Shown in pieces: positions 1 through 8,555 of a stretch of 45,770 nucleotides of DNA. Position numbers and translations under genes: made by a program. The notes below the pieces were generated by a model. It saw only the letters and a program-made list of their open reading frames with translations. It searched no databases and was not told the origin of the DNA. Where the stretch lies: positions 1 through 45,770 of the forward strand of contig NZ_CCDG010000036.1 in the NCBI RefSeq assembly GCF_000723885.1. The letters run 5' to 3'. The stretch is from Paenibacillus camerounensis. GTDB taxonomy: Bacteria > Bacillota > Bacilli > Paenibacillales > Paenibacillaceae. Positions within the stretch are counted from its first letter, which is position 1; every line of letters begins with the position of its first letter.

Positions 1-96
1 GCTAAGCTTACCCCGAAGGATAAGCTCCGCTCGACTTGCATGTATTAGGCACGCCGCCAGCGTTCGTCCTGAGCCAGGATCAAACTCTCCAATAAG
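1..96 (-). rRNA. 16S ribosomal RNA, 5' end only (partial)
   Basis: The reverse complement carries the universal 16S 5' primer site (AGAGTTTGATCCTGGCTCAG at 69-88), followed by the conserved helix leading to the ACATGCAAGTCGAGCG segment. Only about the first 96 nt of the gene lie in the window; it continues past the left edge. The mature 5' end is placed near 96 by analogy with Bacillus 16S and could be off by a few bases. Confidence 0.97.
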
Positions 97-250
97 GTTT
101 TTCCGAGCGATCACTTCACCCGAATCACTTCGAGGAAATAACCTTCCGAAAACTATCGAAAAGAGCGATTGCTCATTTTGAAACATCTGACGAGAATTTA
201 CATTCTCTACTTTTGGATCTCACCGAAGTGATCTCCAGATACTCACTCGT

Positions 251-270
251 TGTTCAGTTTTCAAAGATCA
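251..270 (-). promoter_or_regulatory. rRNA leader boxA-like antitermination element
   Basis: On the minus strand this reads TGATCTTTGAAAACTGAACA, the typical Bacillota rRNA leader boxA motif (TGxTCTTTGAAAACT). It lies between the promoters and the 16S 5' end. The expected role is Nus-dependent antitermination and leader processing. Confidence 0.7.
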
Positions 271-314
271 AGCTCGCCATTGCCTTATATATTCTCGTCA
301 GCAGCGACCTTTAT

Positions 315-344
315 AATATATCATGCTTCCCTCGTTTTTGTCAA
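315..344 (-). promoter_or_regulatory. rRNA operon promoter, proximal (P2-like)
   Basis: The minus strand shows -35 TTGACA (339-344), an 18-nt spacer and -10 TATATT (315-320), in an A/T-rich upstream context. It is about 220 nt upstream of the 16S 5' end, the spacing expected for the proximal rrn promoter. Confidence 0.7.
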
Positions 345-422
345 CATCTTTTTTTGATTTCTTTTTTCCGTTGATCCCCTTCTGCTTCTCAGCTTTAAGG
401 TGTGTCGGAGGGACGAGTTATA

Positions 423-451
423 ATTTAACATAGAATTAACAACCGAGTCAA
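423..451 (-). promoter_or_regulatory. Candidate distal rRNA promoter (P1-like)
   Basis: -35 TTGACT (446-451) and -10 TTAAAT (423-428) with a 17-nt spacer lie about 107 nt upstream of the stronger promoter, as in tandem rrn P1-P2 arrangements. The -10 is only a moderate match. Confidence 0.4.
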
Positions 452-510
452 CAGTTAAATTTTCAGTTCATTTATTGGTATCGTTGTTTAACTTTCACAC
501 CTAAAAACCA

Positions 511-540
511 ACAAAAAAAGAGAGTACATTTCCTCTCCTT
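511..540 (-). terminator. Rho-independent terminator after ygxA
   Basis: On the minus strand an 8-bp stem (AAGGAGAG with CTCTCTTT, one G-T pair) closes an 8-nt loop and is followed by a run of T. It lies about 50 nt past the ygxA stop and separates that gene from the rRNA promoters. Confidence 0.65.
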
Positions 541-590
541 AGCTTGACCTATTCAGCTTCACAGCATGCATGCCGGTGATCTTTTTGTAT

Positions 591-1466
591 CTATAGTGTG
601 TAGCGGACTGCGCGGCCTTCAGCAGCATCATCGGCCCAGGCCGTTATCTCTCTAATCTGTGAACGGGACACCAGCTTGCGCAGTACAAGCGGTAATTCAG
701 CACCAAGCGGACTTAGACCGGAATGCTGTAATAATTCTTTAATGCTCCAGGACTCTTTGCGGCTTCCCAGAATATCCAGCAGCAGGCTGCAGCAGTCAGA
801 CATTTTGGACATAAGAGCAAACTCACAGGCGAGCAGAATAAGCTCAACTCTCTGATCAAGCGTTTCGGTGCTCACTGTCAGCTCCTCATACAGCTTGTGA
901 ACCGGGGTATTCAGACTTTTCACCTGCTCCCACACTGCGGGACTTGGAAAGAACCCCGCCTCGCTAACCTCAATCCGTGCCCAGTGATATAAAGCAATAA
1001 GTACACAATTATATGCATCCATCGTGCAGTCGGCTTCAAGGTAGCGCTTGGATTTTACATACATGTGCAGGAAACGGGCAAATTCCATAAACAAAACCCG
1101 CTCTTTAAGCGGTCCCTGAAACCGGACTATTTCACGCCGCATCTCTCCCAGAATCCCCTTAGGGTCCCAGATAACCTCACCCGCTACCAGACTGGTAAGC
1201 AGTTCGTTGTTATCCCCTGCCAATACAGCCCGTTCAAGTGCAGGCAAACCTACATGCACTGTCTGCGTCCGCCGCTCACCTGCAACGGTGTGAGTCAGAA
1301 CCCGTTCCTTTTCCTGCTCCTCATGCAGCATCAGTACCACCATATCAAAATCGTGAAGCAGAGCGCTCTCAAACGGAGCATTGCCCTGTTGCCGCAGTGC
1401 TATAGCGCCCAGGACAGTCTCGTCAAACGTTTCTCCACTCAATAAGGTCAAATTGGATAGTTCCAT
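591..1466 (-). CDS. ygxA: YgxA-like nucleotidyltransferase-like protein
   Basis: A 291-residue soluble protein resembling Bacillus YgxA, a family annotated as nucleotidyltransferase-like. I do not see a full catalytic GS-x-DxD signature, so enzymatic activity is not shown by the sequence. The assignment leans on context: as in Bacillus subtilis, it sits between an rRNA operon and ygzB/perR. The ATG at 1466 is preferred over an upstream in-frame TTG at 1481, because a GGAGGG ribosome site lies 4-5 nt before the ATG and would otherwise be inside the coding region. A terminator follows the stop. No signal peptide or membrane segment is evident. The biological role is unknown. Confidence 0.8.
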   Translation of the reverse strand: MELSNLTLLSGETFDETVLGAIALRQQGNAPFESALLHDFDMVVLMLHEEQEKERVLTHTVAGERRTQTVHVGLPALERAVLAGDNNELLTSLVAGEVIWDPKGILGEMRREIVRFQGPLKERVLFMEFARFLHMYVKSKRYLEADCTMDAYNCVLIALYHWARIEVSEAGFFPSPAVWEQVKSLNTPVHKLYEELTVSTETLDQRVELILLACEFALMSKMSDCCSLLLDILGSRKESWSIKELLQHSGLSPLGAELPLVLRKLVSRSQIREITAWADDAAEGRAVRYTL

Positions 1467-1595
1467 GCTTCCCTCCATCAAATTTGGCGATTTTGCATCA
1501 CGTCAGTTATAATTCTTATAAAGAATAATATTCTACATAGTCATGTCAGTTCCTTCCGGAAGTCCCAACTATATTTTAGTTAGGAGCTAAGCGAT

Positions 1596-1964
1596 ATGAA
1601 GATGAAGTCGGCTAAAATCAATGCTTTTCGCACTTGGGGACTGCTGCTCACTATGGTTGGTATGGGCCTGATGATTGCCGGAACGGCAGGCATTGTATTC
1701 TGGGGATCCGCAGGGAAAATAGCTGCCGCTATCGGACTTGTTATCGGACTGATCTCGATGACAGCCAGTCTGGCCATCTATTTCTGGGCAGGTATGCTGT
1801 CTACAAGCGCTGTCCAGCTGGAGTGTCCGGAATGCGGAAAGCTTACCAAAATGCTCGGTAAAACCGACCGCTGCATGTTCTGTCACACCCTGCTTACCCT
1901 GGATCCTGCACAAGCAACCCTGACTTCCGAGCAGCTTGAAAGTCAAAAGCTTCAGCATCCCTAG
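1596..1964 (+). CDS. ygzB: YgzB/UPF0295 family membrane protein with zinc-ribbon tail
   Basis: A 122-residue protein with two hydrophobic segments (about residues 14-36 and 41-65). A cytoplasmic tail carries two cysteine pairs, CPEC and CMFC, typical of a zinc ribbon. Length and arrangement match the UPF0295 family (Bacillus YgzB). A GGAG ribosome site precedes the ATG by a normal distance. It is transcribed opposite to ygxA and perR, unlike the co-directional order I recall in Bacillus subtilis. A bidirectional terminator follows. Function is unknown; its conserved position beside perR is the main clue. Confidence 0.85.
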   Translation: MKMKSAKINAFRTWGLLLTMVGMGLMIAGTAGIVFWGSAGKIAAAIGLVIGLISMTASLAIYFWAGMLSTSAVQLECPECGKLTKMLGKTDRCMFCHTLLTLDPAQATLTSEQLESQKLQHP

Positions 1965-2040
1965 AATGCCCGGCGTGCAATTCTCTTCTTATTATCCACT
2001 CCCCCACTGAAAAATCACTGAAACATTGATGTAAACAAAG

Positions 2041-2070
2041 AAAGGTGCCCCAAACAGGGCACCTTTCTTC
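2041..2070. terminator. Bidirectional terminator between ygzB and the GH18 gene
   Basis: A GC-rich stem (AAGGTGCCC / GGGCACCTT) with a short loop is flanked by A-rich and T-rich tracts on either side. It lies between two convergent genes, so it probably serves both. Confidence 0.85.
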
Positions 2071-2085
2071 TATATACCGGATCGT

Positions 2086-3813
2086 CTACTTACTTATTTC
2101 CTGAAGTGTCTGCCAAGCCTCCAGCGTTCCGAAGCTACGGGTCCAGGAAGCAACTCCGCCAAGTCCGAACGATTTGGCAAGCTCAACCCGTGATTTCAGG
2201 GAAACCTTGTCCTCAATCCAGATTTTGTTAAGCACACCGTCTACTTTGTATTCCACATAATTCTGACCTGCCTTGTTATCGAAGGACGGGGTCAGTTTCT
2301 TTTCCGCCAAAAGCTCCTGAACCGTCTTCATGCCTACCGCCTTGGAGCTTACCTTCTTCTCCCCGTTCTCCATTGTCTCAGTCCAGATGCGGGTATAGAG
2401 CGGAACACCGAGAATCAGCTTCTCGGCCGGCACATCGTCCTCCTCAATAATCCGGCTTATCGAGTTCTTAACCCATGGCAATGAGGCTACCGAGCCTGCT
2501 GTGGGGCTGGACGCCCAATGCTCGTCATACGCCATAACAATTAAAAAGTCCGCTGCTGAGCCAAGCGCTCTCCGGTCCAGAAACAGCGACCACATCTCAC
2601 TATTTGATTTCGGGGTAACATCTATAGAAGTAATCAGATTTTTGGCCTGAGCCATCGGTTTTAGCTCCCGCATAAACTGCGTGACATTCTCCCCGTCCTT
2701 GGTGTACACATTCTCAAAATCAATATTAATTCCGTCAAGATCATATAAATCAGCATATTCCAGCATTTGAACAATTGTATTCATCCGCTTTTCATAGCTC
2801 GATAACGCTTCGGTGGTCAGATCTGCGTCAAAGCTGTTACTGAGCAAGCCCCATACCTCCATGCCTTGCTTATGAGCCCAATCCACATAGGCACTATCAG
2901 CCTTACTGCGTACATTACCGTCAACATCCACAATACTGAACCAGGTTGGACTGACCACGTTCACTCCGGGCAGCTCTCCAAAATTAGCCGGATTAGGCTT
3001 TCGTTCATAGACAGCCTCCCAGAACAGGTTCACAGCCTTCCCTTTCCAGCTGCGTTCCGCACGCGTAGGCACATACTCCTTCTGCTCCACTGTCTTTTCT
3101 CCGTCAGCAGTAATATCAGCAGTCTTTATATATCCGGTATAGCCGTTATCCATCTGTACATACAGCCATTCCTCATTCTCGTTCTCTGTATTCCAGATCC
3201 GTACCATTGTACCGGGAGGCAGGTCCGCAATAATGGGCGCATGAATAGTCGGCTCATTGCGCAATGCCTTCGTGCGGCCGCCTGACTCCCCTTTAACCGT
3301 GCCGGTCGGCACGCTCTCTCCGGCAGTCATCAGCAGAACAGCACCGGTGACGCTGTCCTCCTCTACCTCCAGCCCGTACAGATCTTCCAGAGCATCGGCC
3401 GGAAGATAGGTCACTCCATCCTTCTCTTCAGGAGCAAGCCGGAGCTGGACCGGCTCATTATTCAGGCTGGCCGATGTTGAATCCTCCTGCATATATAGCA
3501 AATCATTATCTGTAGAAAGAATAACGGACTTGGTAGCTTCTTCATAACGGATAGCCGGATCAACATAATCCTGCAGCAAAGGGAGCGGCAAAAGTAAACC
3601 GTCACCGGTACCGCTGGCAGAGTATCCCGTTAACTGGCCTTTTACAAAAACCGGCTGCTTCATGCCTTCCCAGTCCGGCTCGGTATGTTCACGGTTAGGC
3701 AATACATAGAAAGCGATCCAATAGGCGGCTGCGGCGATAATAACAAGTACTGCGAAAAGGCTAAAACGGCTTCCACGCTTGCGGGTACGTCCTTGTCTCA
3801 TTCTGCTCTCCAA
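2086..3813 (-). CDS. Membrane-anchored GH18-family glycosidase with SH3 domain
   Basis: A 575-residue protein. It has a basic N-terminus, one membrane segment (about 17-36), a region at 50-162 resembling the copper-amine-oxidase N-terminal/stalk fold, a bacterial SH3 domain (about 168-235), and a glycosyl hydrolase family 18 barrel (about 258-570). The catalytic motif is visible as DGINIDFE (residues 360-367), with Glu367 the expected acid/base. GH18 proteins of this layout in spore formers act on peptidoglycan or chitin-like glycans; the substrate here is inferred only. The start is TTG, 7 nt after GGAGG; an ATG four codons later is the alternative. It is followed by the shared terminator at 2041-2070. 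Confidence 0.85.
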   Translation of the reverse strand: MESRMRQGRTRKRGSRFSLFAVLVIIAAAAYWIAFYVLPNREHTEPDWEGMKQPVFVKGQLTGYSASGTGDGLLLPLPLLQDYVDPAIRYEEATKSVILSTDNDLLYMQEDSTSASLNNEPVQLRLAPEEKDGVTYLPADALEDLYGLEVEEDSVTGAVLLMTAGESVPTGTVKGESGGRTKALRNEPTIHAPIIADLPPGTMVRIWNTENENEEWLYVQMDNGYTGYIKTADITADGEKTVEQKEYVPTRAERSWKGKAVNLFWEAVYERKPNPANFGELPGVNVVSPTWFSIVDVDGNVRSKADSAYVDWAHKQGMEVWGLLSNSFDADLTTEALSSYEKRMNTIVQMLEYADLYDLDGINIDFENVYTKDGENVTQFMRELKPMAQAKNLITSIDVTPKSNSEMWSLFLDRRALGSAADFLIVMAYDEHWASSPTAGSVASLPWVKNSISRIIEEDDVPAEKLILGVPLYTRIWTETMENGEKKVSSKAVGMKTVQELLAEKKLTPSFDNKAGQNYVEYKVDGVLNKIWIEDKVSLKSRVELAKSFGLGGVASWTRSFGTLEAWQTLQEISK

Positions 3814-3944
3814 AATATATCCTCCAAAACTATCAATAGATTTAAGTGCAGTTTTCCAGTCTTAAGTATACGCTATGTTCAATGCATTGGTTGCGCAAAT
3901 CTGCTGGAAGGACAGGGATTAAATGGCCTCTACGCTCCGGTATA

Positions 3945-3984
3945 ACAAAAAACGCGTGATACCCGTTGCCGGATCCCACACGTT
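3945..3984 (-). terminator. Rho-independent terminator of perR
   Basis: An 8-bp outer stem (AACGTGTG with CACGCGTT, one wobble pair) has an inner paired GATCCG/CGG-ATC segment and a run of six T on the minus strand. It lies about 35 nt after the perR stop. Confidence 0.75.
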
Positions 3985-4020
3985 ATAAATTCTCGCTCTT
4001 CACTTAAATTCCTTTACTGC

Positions 4021-4452
4021 TTAATGCTTGTTATCACTGCAGCATTTGCAGACTCCGTACATTTCCATACGCAATCCGTGAACCTTGAAACCTGTTGCGA
4101 GTTCTGCCGCATGCTCTACCTCATGAAGCGACGGATAGCTGAAGTCTTCGATTTTACCGCATTCCTGGCAGATGACATGATAATGATCGGATACATTGGC
4201 ATCAAAACGGCTGGAGTTATCACCGTAGGTCAATTCACGCACCATTCCGGCTTCCATGAACATTTTCAGATTGTTGTATACTGTCGCCACGCTCATACTT
4301 GGAAACTGCGGCTCCAGCGCACGATAAATATCGTCTGCCGTAGGATGATTCAATGCCTCCATCAGATACGTCAAAATAGCATGACGCTGGGGTGTAATAC
4401 GGACACCGGTAGTCTTTAATTGTTCCAATGCATGCTGTACGCCACTACCCAT
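4021..4452 (-). CDS. perR: Peroxide-responsive repressor PerR (Fur family)
   Basis: A 143-residue Fur-family regulator very close to Bacillus PerR. The metal-binding residues used for Fe/Mn sensing align as His36, Asp84, His90, His92 and Asp103. The structural zinc site is present as Cys95/Cys98 and Cys135/Cys138. The winged-helix domain covers residues 1-80 with the recognition helix SVATVYNNL. The aspartate (DF after GKIE) rather than glutamate at the last metal position is the PerR hallmark. PerR represses peroxide defence and iron/haem genes until metal-catalysed oxidation of its His residues inactivates it. ATG 4452 has GGTGG 5 nt upstream and matches the family length; the in-frame GTG at 4461 is less likely. 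Confidence 0.93.
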   Translation of the reverse strand: MGSGVQHALEQLKTTGVRITPQRHAILTYLMEALNHPTADDIYRALEPQFPSMSVATVYNNLKMFMEAGMVRELTYGDNSSRFDANVSDHYHVICQECGKIEDFSYPSLHEVEHAAELATGFKVHGLRMEMYGVCKCCSDNKH

Positions 4453-4510
4453 CAATTCCACCGCCTTTAAATTAAACCCGTAATGTAAGAAGTTAAAAAC
4501 CTATACTGCA

Positions 4511-4540
4511 ATTGTAAAACCAGAATTTGAATGTTGTCAA
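4511..4540 (-). promoter_or_regulatory. Predicted perR promoter
   Basis: Consensus -35 TTGACA (4535-4540), an 18-nt spacer and -10 TACAAT (4511-4516) lie on the minus strand, about 60 nt upstream of the perR start. Confidence 0.7.
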
Positions 4541-4553
4541 CGCGCCAGATACA

Positions 4554-4568
4554 TTATATTCATTATTA
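4554..4568. promoter_or_regulatory. Candidate Per box upstream of perR
   Basis: The plus strand reads TTATATTCATTATTA, matching 12 of 14 specified positions of the Per/Fur-type box TTATAATnATTATAA. It overlaps a perfect 14-bp palindrome (TTATTATATAATAA, 4563-4576). The site is upstream of the perR -35 rather than over the core promoter, so the mode of action is unclear. The region is very AT-rich, which raises the chance of a fortuitous match. Confidence 0.45.
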
Positions 4569-4588
4569 TATAATAAAAATTACTTTTT

Positions 4589-6454
4589 TCAATATTCCTT
4601 CACAATTAAACTGCTGTTTCCTTCTACATGCACCTTATATTCACCTGTGCCTATTTCGCCGGAAATAGTTTTCTTGTCAATCATCAGTCCGCTAATTTCA
4701 GAATTAATATTTCCGTAACCGCTCGAACCTGCCATTGTATAATTTGCTTCAGCTGGCAGGTAAAGATTAATATCACCAACAGCGCTATAGACCTCCCAGT
4801 CCCCGCCGACAGCCTCTGACCGGACATTAATTGTGCCGTTCAGCGATTCCGCATGCAGCTCTGCCCTTACACCGTCAACTGTGAGGTTGCCGTTTTTACT
4901 GGACAGGCTTACTTCATCCCCGCTGCCTGTAGCTGAGATATTACCGACAACCGTGGAGAGCTTCAGCGCACCTGCAACATCCCAGGCATCCATGCTTCCT
5001 CCTCCTGTTGAGAGATCAACTCCGCCTTGAACGGTGCGGGCGCGGACTGCGCCGTTCAACGTTTTTCCTTTTACATTTCCAAAAATACGATGCAGAATCA
5101 GCTCACCGTTACCAGTCTCAAGAGTGATATCTTTAATGGCCTCAACGTTCTGCAGTGTTATGCCTCCGTTCATCGTCCGGATATCGAGATTGAAGCGCCG
5201 GTCTTCCGGGAGCGAAATGTCAAGGTCCATGCGCGGCTGGCGTTTGCCGGAATCGCCGTACGTTTTGTATTGAGGAGTGATTTTAATAGTGGGACCTTCT
5301 TCTACCTGGACAAAGGACTGCTCTGAAACGGCCTCTGCCTGTGGTCCTTCCAGCTGATCTACCCACACGGTGGCTGTAATTTCTATATCCTCCACTGCAG
5401 CGCGGTGGATCAGAATATCCCCGTTGATACCATCGACCGTGATCTTGGAGGTATTAAGCTCGACGGGTACAATTAGCGGCGCCTTCTCGTAACGGTTCCC
5501 TTCCGCCTCCCCGTAATCTACTGCAGCCGCAGTCAGATTAAGACTGACTTTGTTCCACAGATGCAAATAGTGCGCCTGTTCAGCCACAATAAACACACTG
5601 GCTCCCAGTACTATTGCCGACAGCAGGCCGCGCAGGTCCATCCGGGGTCTCGGGGCTTTGGTTACATTCCCCCTGCGGCGCGAAATCAGGGAAATGAGCA
5701 GATACTCCGCGCCCCACAGCACCGGGATCAGCGGCCACCATTTGAGCAATAACAGCATGCTGTCGGTTCCGTTCACCCAATCCAGCAGCAGGAGACTGCC
5801 AACGGACGCAAGTAGTGCAGCAGCTGTATAGCGGCCTACACGGCGGGGGCGGCGTTCGCCGCTTTTGCGTACCAGCATACCCTTGGCAATCTCGCGTCCC
5901 CCCAGCCATAAACCGCCAAGAATCAGAACGCCCGCAACAGCAGCAGCTGCATAGTTCTCAATAGTGTACTGAAGCCAGACCGGCTTTTGGCGGAAAAGGA
6001 ACATAAGCGTTCCCCCGAAAAGCAGCATCAGACCAAAGACAATCCCCGGCTCACTGATCCAGGCACGGCGCCTGGCTGTCTTGCCCGCTGTTATCGGCAG
6101 CTCCGGCTCGGATTCCTCCGGCAGCCGGAGAATACGGTCTGCAGACTGCAGCGCATCAAATACATTGTAAAAATACACGGCAGGAATCAGAAGTGCCAGC
6201 AAAATAAGCAGAGGAACATTAATCTGCATGCCTAAAGATGAAAAATAGAGCATAGCCGCAATATCCAGCAAAATAATGAACAGGAAAGAAATCCCCTTGC
6301 GCAGAAGCCCAAAATAGAGATGTCCGCTTCCGGGAATCACGGCCGCCAATAGCCCTGCTATAAATTTGCGTTTGCGGGGGCGTTTTTTCTGGCGCGGCGG
6401 AATTACAGGTGGCTTAGGCTGGATAACAGATTCATCCTGCTGTTCGGAATTCAT
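4589..6454 (-). CDS. Multi-pass membrane protein with DUF4097 beta-repeat domain
   Basis: About 621 residues. After a basic, proline-rich start come two to three membrane segments beginning with the PGSGHLYFG hairpin seen in small TM2-like proteins. A second membrane cluster follows (about residues 135-270 in three to four segments). The C-terminal 300 residues form repeated short beta-strands rich in G-N-G-x-[LIV] turns, the DUF4097 putative-adhesin fold. Related proteins (LiaF-like/DUF4097) are linked to envelope-stress sensing; that role is inference here. ATG 6454 has AAAGGA about 11 nt upstream. An in-frame TTG at 6499 overlapping the upstream stop is an alternative start that would imply translational coupling. 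Confidence 0.75.
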   Translation of the reverse strand: MNSEQQDESVIQPKPPVIPPRQKKRPRKRKFIAGLLAAVIPGSGHLYFGLLRKGISFLFIILLDIAAMLYFSSLGMQINVPLLILLALLIPAVYFYNVFDALQSADRILRLPEESEPELPITAGKTARRRAWISEPGIVFGLMLLFGGTLMFLFRQKPVWLQYTIENYAAAAVAGVLILGGLWLGGREIAKGMLVRKSGERRPRRVGRYTAAALLASVGSLLLLDWVNGTDSMLLLLKWWPLIPVLWGAEYLLISLISRRRGNVTKAPRPRMDLRGLLSAIVLGASVFIVAEQAHYLHLWNKVSLNLTAAAVDYGEAEGNRYEKAPLIVPVELNTSKITVDGINGDILIHRAAVEDIEITATVWVDQLEGPQAEAVSEQSFVQVEEGPTIKITPQYKTYGDSGKRQPRMDLDISLPEDRRFNLDIRTMNGGITLQNVEAIKDITLETGNGELILHRIFGNVKGKTLNGAVRARTVQGGVDLSTGGGSMDAWDVAGALKLSTVVGNISATGSGDEVSLSSKNGNLTVDGVRAELHAESLNGTINVRSEAVGGDWEVYSAVGDINLYLPAEANYTMAGSSGYGNINSEISGLMIDKKTISGEIGTGEYKVHVEGNSSLIVKEY

Positions 6455-6495
6455 ATCTGGACTCTTCCTTTCCCGAAAAGTATATTTCATCCTGC

Positions 6496-6966
6496 TCAAA
6501 GCTGCCCACCCCGGTAAAATTCAATCAGCTCCACTCCCGGAGCCACTTCCTCTATACCCGCAGGAACAAACCCGTGCTTAGTATACAGTGTTACCGCAGG
6601 GTAATTCAGTTTTCCTGTAGATACTATAAACCGCTCTATTTCAGAATAATGCCCGAAAATATAATCCAGCAGGCTTCCGGCTATGCCTTGGCGAAAATGT
6701 CCAGGATTCACCATCATCCGGGTAACCGTCAGCCTGCCCGGTGTTTCCTCAAGGACAGCTACGGCTCCCAGCAGGTCTCCGCTGTCATCAAACCGGCCGT
6801 AGAACTCCTCTTTCGCAGCAGACAGCATCTCTCTTGTCTCAAGCAGCGGGGGAATCTCATTGAAGCCGATCATCTCCGCTTCCAGCCTGTAGGCTTTGTG
6901 CTGGAGGCTCCAGAGCTCACTTAGAGTGTAATCATCCTGCAGATTCAGCCTGATTATTGTATTCAT
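6496..6966 (-). CDS. GNAT family N-acetyltransferase
   Basis: A 156-residue single-domain GNAT protein. The acetyl-CoA pyrophosphate-binding motif is seen as MMVNPGHFRQGIAGSLL, with RQGIAG the Q/RxxGxA loop. The C-terminal strand and turn (YTKHGFVPAG) is typical. The substrate cannot be told from sequence. An AGGGG ribosome site lies about 9 nt before the ATG. It is followed directly by the DUF4097 gene, whose upstream TTG overlaps its stop codon, suggesting a shared transcript. Confidence 0.85.
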   Translation of the reverse strand: MNTIIRLNLQDDYTLSELWSLQHKAYRLEAEMIGFNEIPPLLETREMLSAAKEEFYGRFDDSGDLLGAVAVLEETPGRLTVTRMMVNPGHFRQGIAGSLLDYIFGHYSEIERFIVSTGKLNYPAVTLYTKHGFVPAGIEEVAPGVELIEFYRGGQL

Positions 6967-6988
6967 CCGCCCATTCCCCTTATATGCC

Positions 6989-7022
6989 GCACAGGGCCTG
7001 CCGTTGCCGACAAGCCCTGTGC
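6989..7022 (-). terminator. Hairpin between gatB and the GNAT gene
   Basis: A perfect 9-bp GC-rich stem (GCACAGGGC / GCCCTGTGC) encloses a 16-nt loop. No T-run follows on the minus strand, so it may be a weak terminator, an mRNA-stability stem or a processing site rather than a full terminator. Confidence 0.45.
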
Positions 7023-7056
7023 ATAAGATCCTATAATGAATTACCCAAACCCGGTC

Positions 7057-8490
7057 TTATCCGTTCAGCACTTCTGCCAAAAGGTTGTTTACCAGCCCCG
7101 GATTAGCTTTACCTTTGCTTTCTTTCATTACCTGGCCTACGAGGAAGCCGATTGCCTTCTGCTTGCCGGCTTTGTAATCCTCAACGGATTGCGGATTGGC
7201 AGCCACAACAGCTTCAACAATCTGCTTGATTGCACCTTCATCGCTGATCTGTACAAGCCCCTTTTCTTCAACGATTACAGCAGGCAGCTTGCCGCTTTCC
7301 AGCATTTCTTTAAACACGGTTTTGGCGATTTTACTGCTGATGGTTCCGCCGGCAATCAGACCGATCATCTCCCCAAGTCCCTGCGGGGTAATCTTTACCT
7401 GGGATAATTCAAGGCTGTTGCTGTTCAGATACCCGAGCAGATCCCCCATCATCCAGTTCGCAACGGCTTTGGCATCCTTTGTAAAGGCAAGACTGCCCTC
7501 AAAGAAATCAGCCAGCGGCTTGGAAGAGGTCAGTACGCCTGCATCGTAGGCTGTCAGCCCATATTCTTCGCTGTAACGGGCCTGGCGGGCATCCGGCAGT
7601 TCCGGAATGGTCTCGCGGATGGATTCCTTCCAGGCATCGTCAATATGCAGGACAATCAGATCCGGGTCCGGGAAATAACGGTAGTCATGTGCTTCCTCTT
7701 TGCCGCGCATGGACAGGGTTTTGCCCTGTGCCTCGTCCCAGCGGCGGGTTTCCTGTACGACCACACCGCCGTCATCAAGGATTTCTCCCTGGCGGAACTG
7801 TTCATATTCAAGGCCGCGCAGTACACCGCGGAAGGAGTTCATATTCTTCAGCTCGGCGCGGATACCAAATTCGTCCTGTCCCACAGGGCGCAGGCTGATG
7901 TTGGCATCACAGCGCATGGAGCCTTCCTCCATCTTCACATCGGAAACATCGCAGTACTGCATGACTGCACGGATCTTCTCCAGATAAGCACGCGCCTCTT
8001 CCGGCGAACGCAGATCCGGTTCAGAAACGATCTCTATCAGCGGAGTTCCCACCCGGTTGAAGTCAACCAGTGAAGCAAATCCGCCGTCCACGTGGGTCAG
8101 CTTGCCTGCATCTTCCTCCAGGTGAAGGCGGGTAATGCCGATCCGCTTTGTCTCTCCGTTCACCTCAATATCAATCCAGCCGTTCAGGCCGATCGGCTGG
8201 TCGAACTGCGAAATCTGGTAGGCTTTCGGCGAATCTGGATAAAAGTAGTTTTTGCGGTCGAACTTGCTGACATCACCAATAGTGCAGTTCAGCGCCATAG
8301 CCGCTTTCATAGCATAATCCACCGCCTGGCGGTTCAGCACAGGCAGCACGCCGGGATGCCCCAGGCAGACCGGACAGGTATGGGTATTAGGCGGAGCACC
8401 GAATTCCGTCGAGCAGCCGCAGAAAATTTTGGACTTGGTATGAAGCTCCACATGAACTTCCAGCCCGATGACCGTTTCGTATTTAGACAT
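7057..8490 (-). CDS. gatB: Asp-tRNA(Asn)/Glu-tRNA(Gln) amidotransferase subunit B
   Basis: 477 residues, full family length. It opens with the hallmark [13 protein letters not shown], then the zinc-cysteine set FCGCS / CPVCLGHPG, and ends with the YqeY-like tail domain that contacts tRNA. GatB binds the misacylated tRNA and phosphorylates the Glu/Asp side chain using ATP; GatA supplies ammonia. The complex makes Gln-tRNA(Gln) in organisms lacking glutaminyl-tRNA synthetase. ATG 8490 (MSKYETV) fits the family start better than ATG 8502, where AAGGG would abut the codon. It is the last gene of gatCAB. Confidence 0.96.
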   Translation of the reverse strand: MSKYETVIGLEVHVELHTKSKIFCGCSTEFGAPPNTHTCPVCLGHPGVLPVLNRQAVDYAMKAAMALNCTIGDVSKFDRKNYFYPDSPKAYQISQFDQPIGLNGWIDIEVNGETKRIGITRLHLEEDAGKLTHVDGGFASLVDFNRVGTPLIEIVSEPDLRSPEEARAYLEKIRAVMQYCDVSDVKMEEGSMRCDANISLRPVGQDEFGIRAELKNMNSFRGVLRGLEYEQFRQGEILDDGGVVVQETRRWDEAQGKTLSMRGKEEAHDYRYFPDPDLIVLHIDDAWKESIRETIPELPDARQARYSEEYGLTAYDAGVLTSSKPLADFFEGSLAFTKDAKAVANWMMGDLLGYLNSNSLELSQVKITPQGLGEMIGLIAGGTISSKIAKTVFKEMLESGKLPAVIVEEKGLVQISDEGAIKQIVEAVVAANPQSVEDYKAGKQKAIGFLVGQVMKESKGKANPGLVNNLLAEVLNG

Positions 8491-8555
8491 AAATGATCTC
8501 ATCCCTTAAAAGTTTTGTGAGCCTGTTCCCTGTACAGCGTATTATCCGGCGGAGC

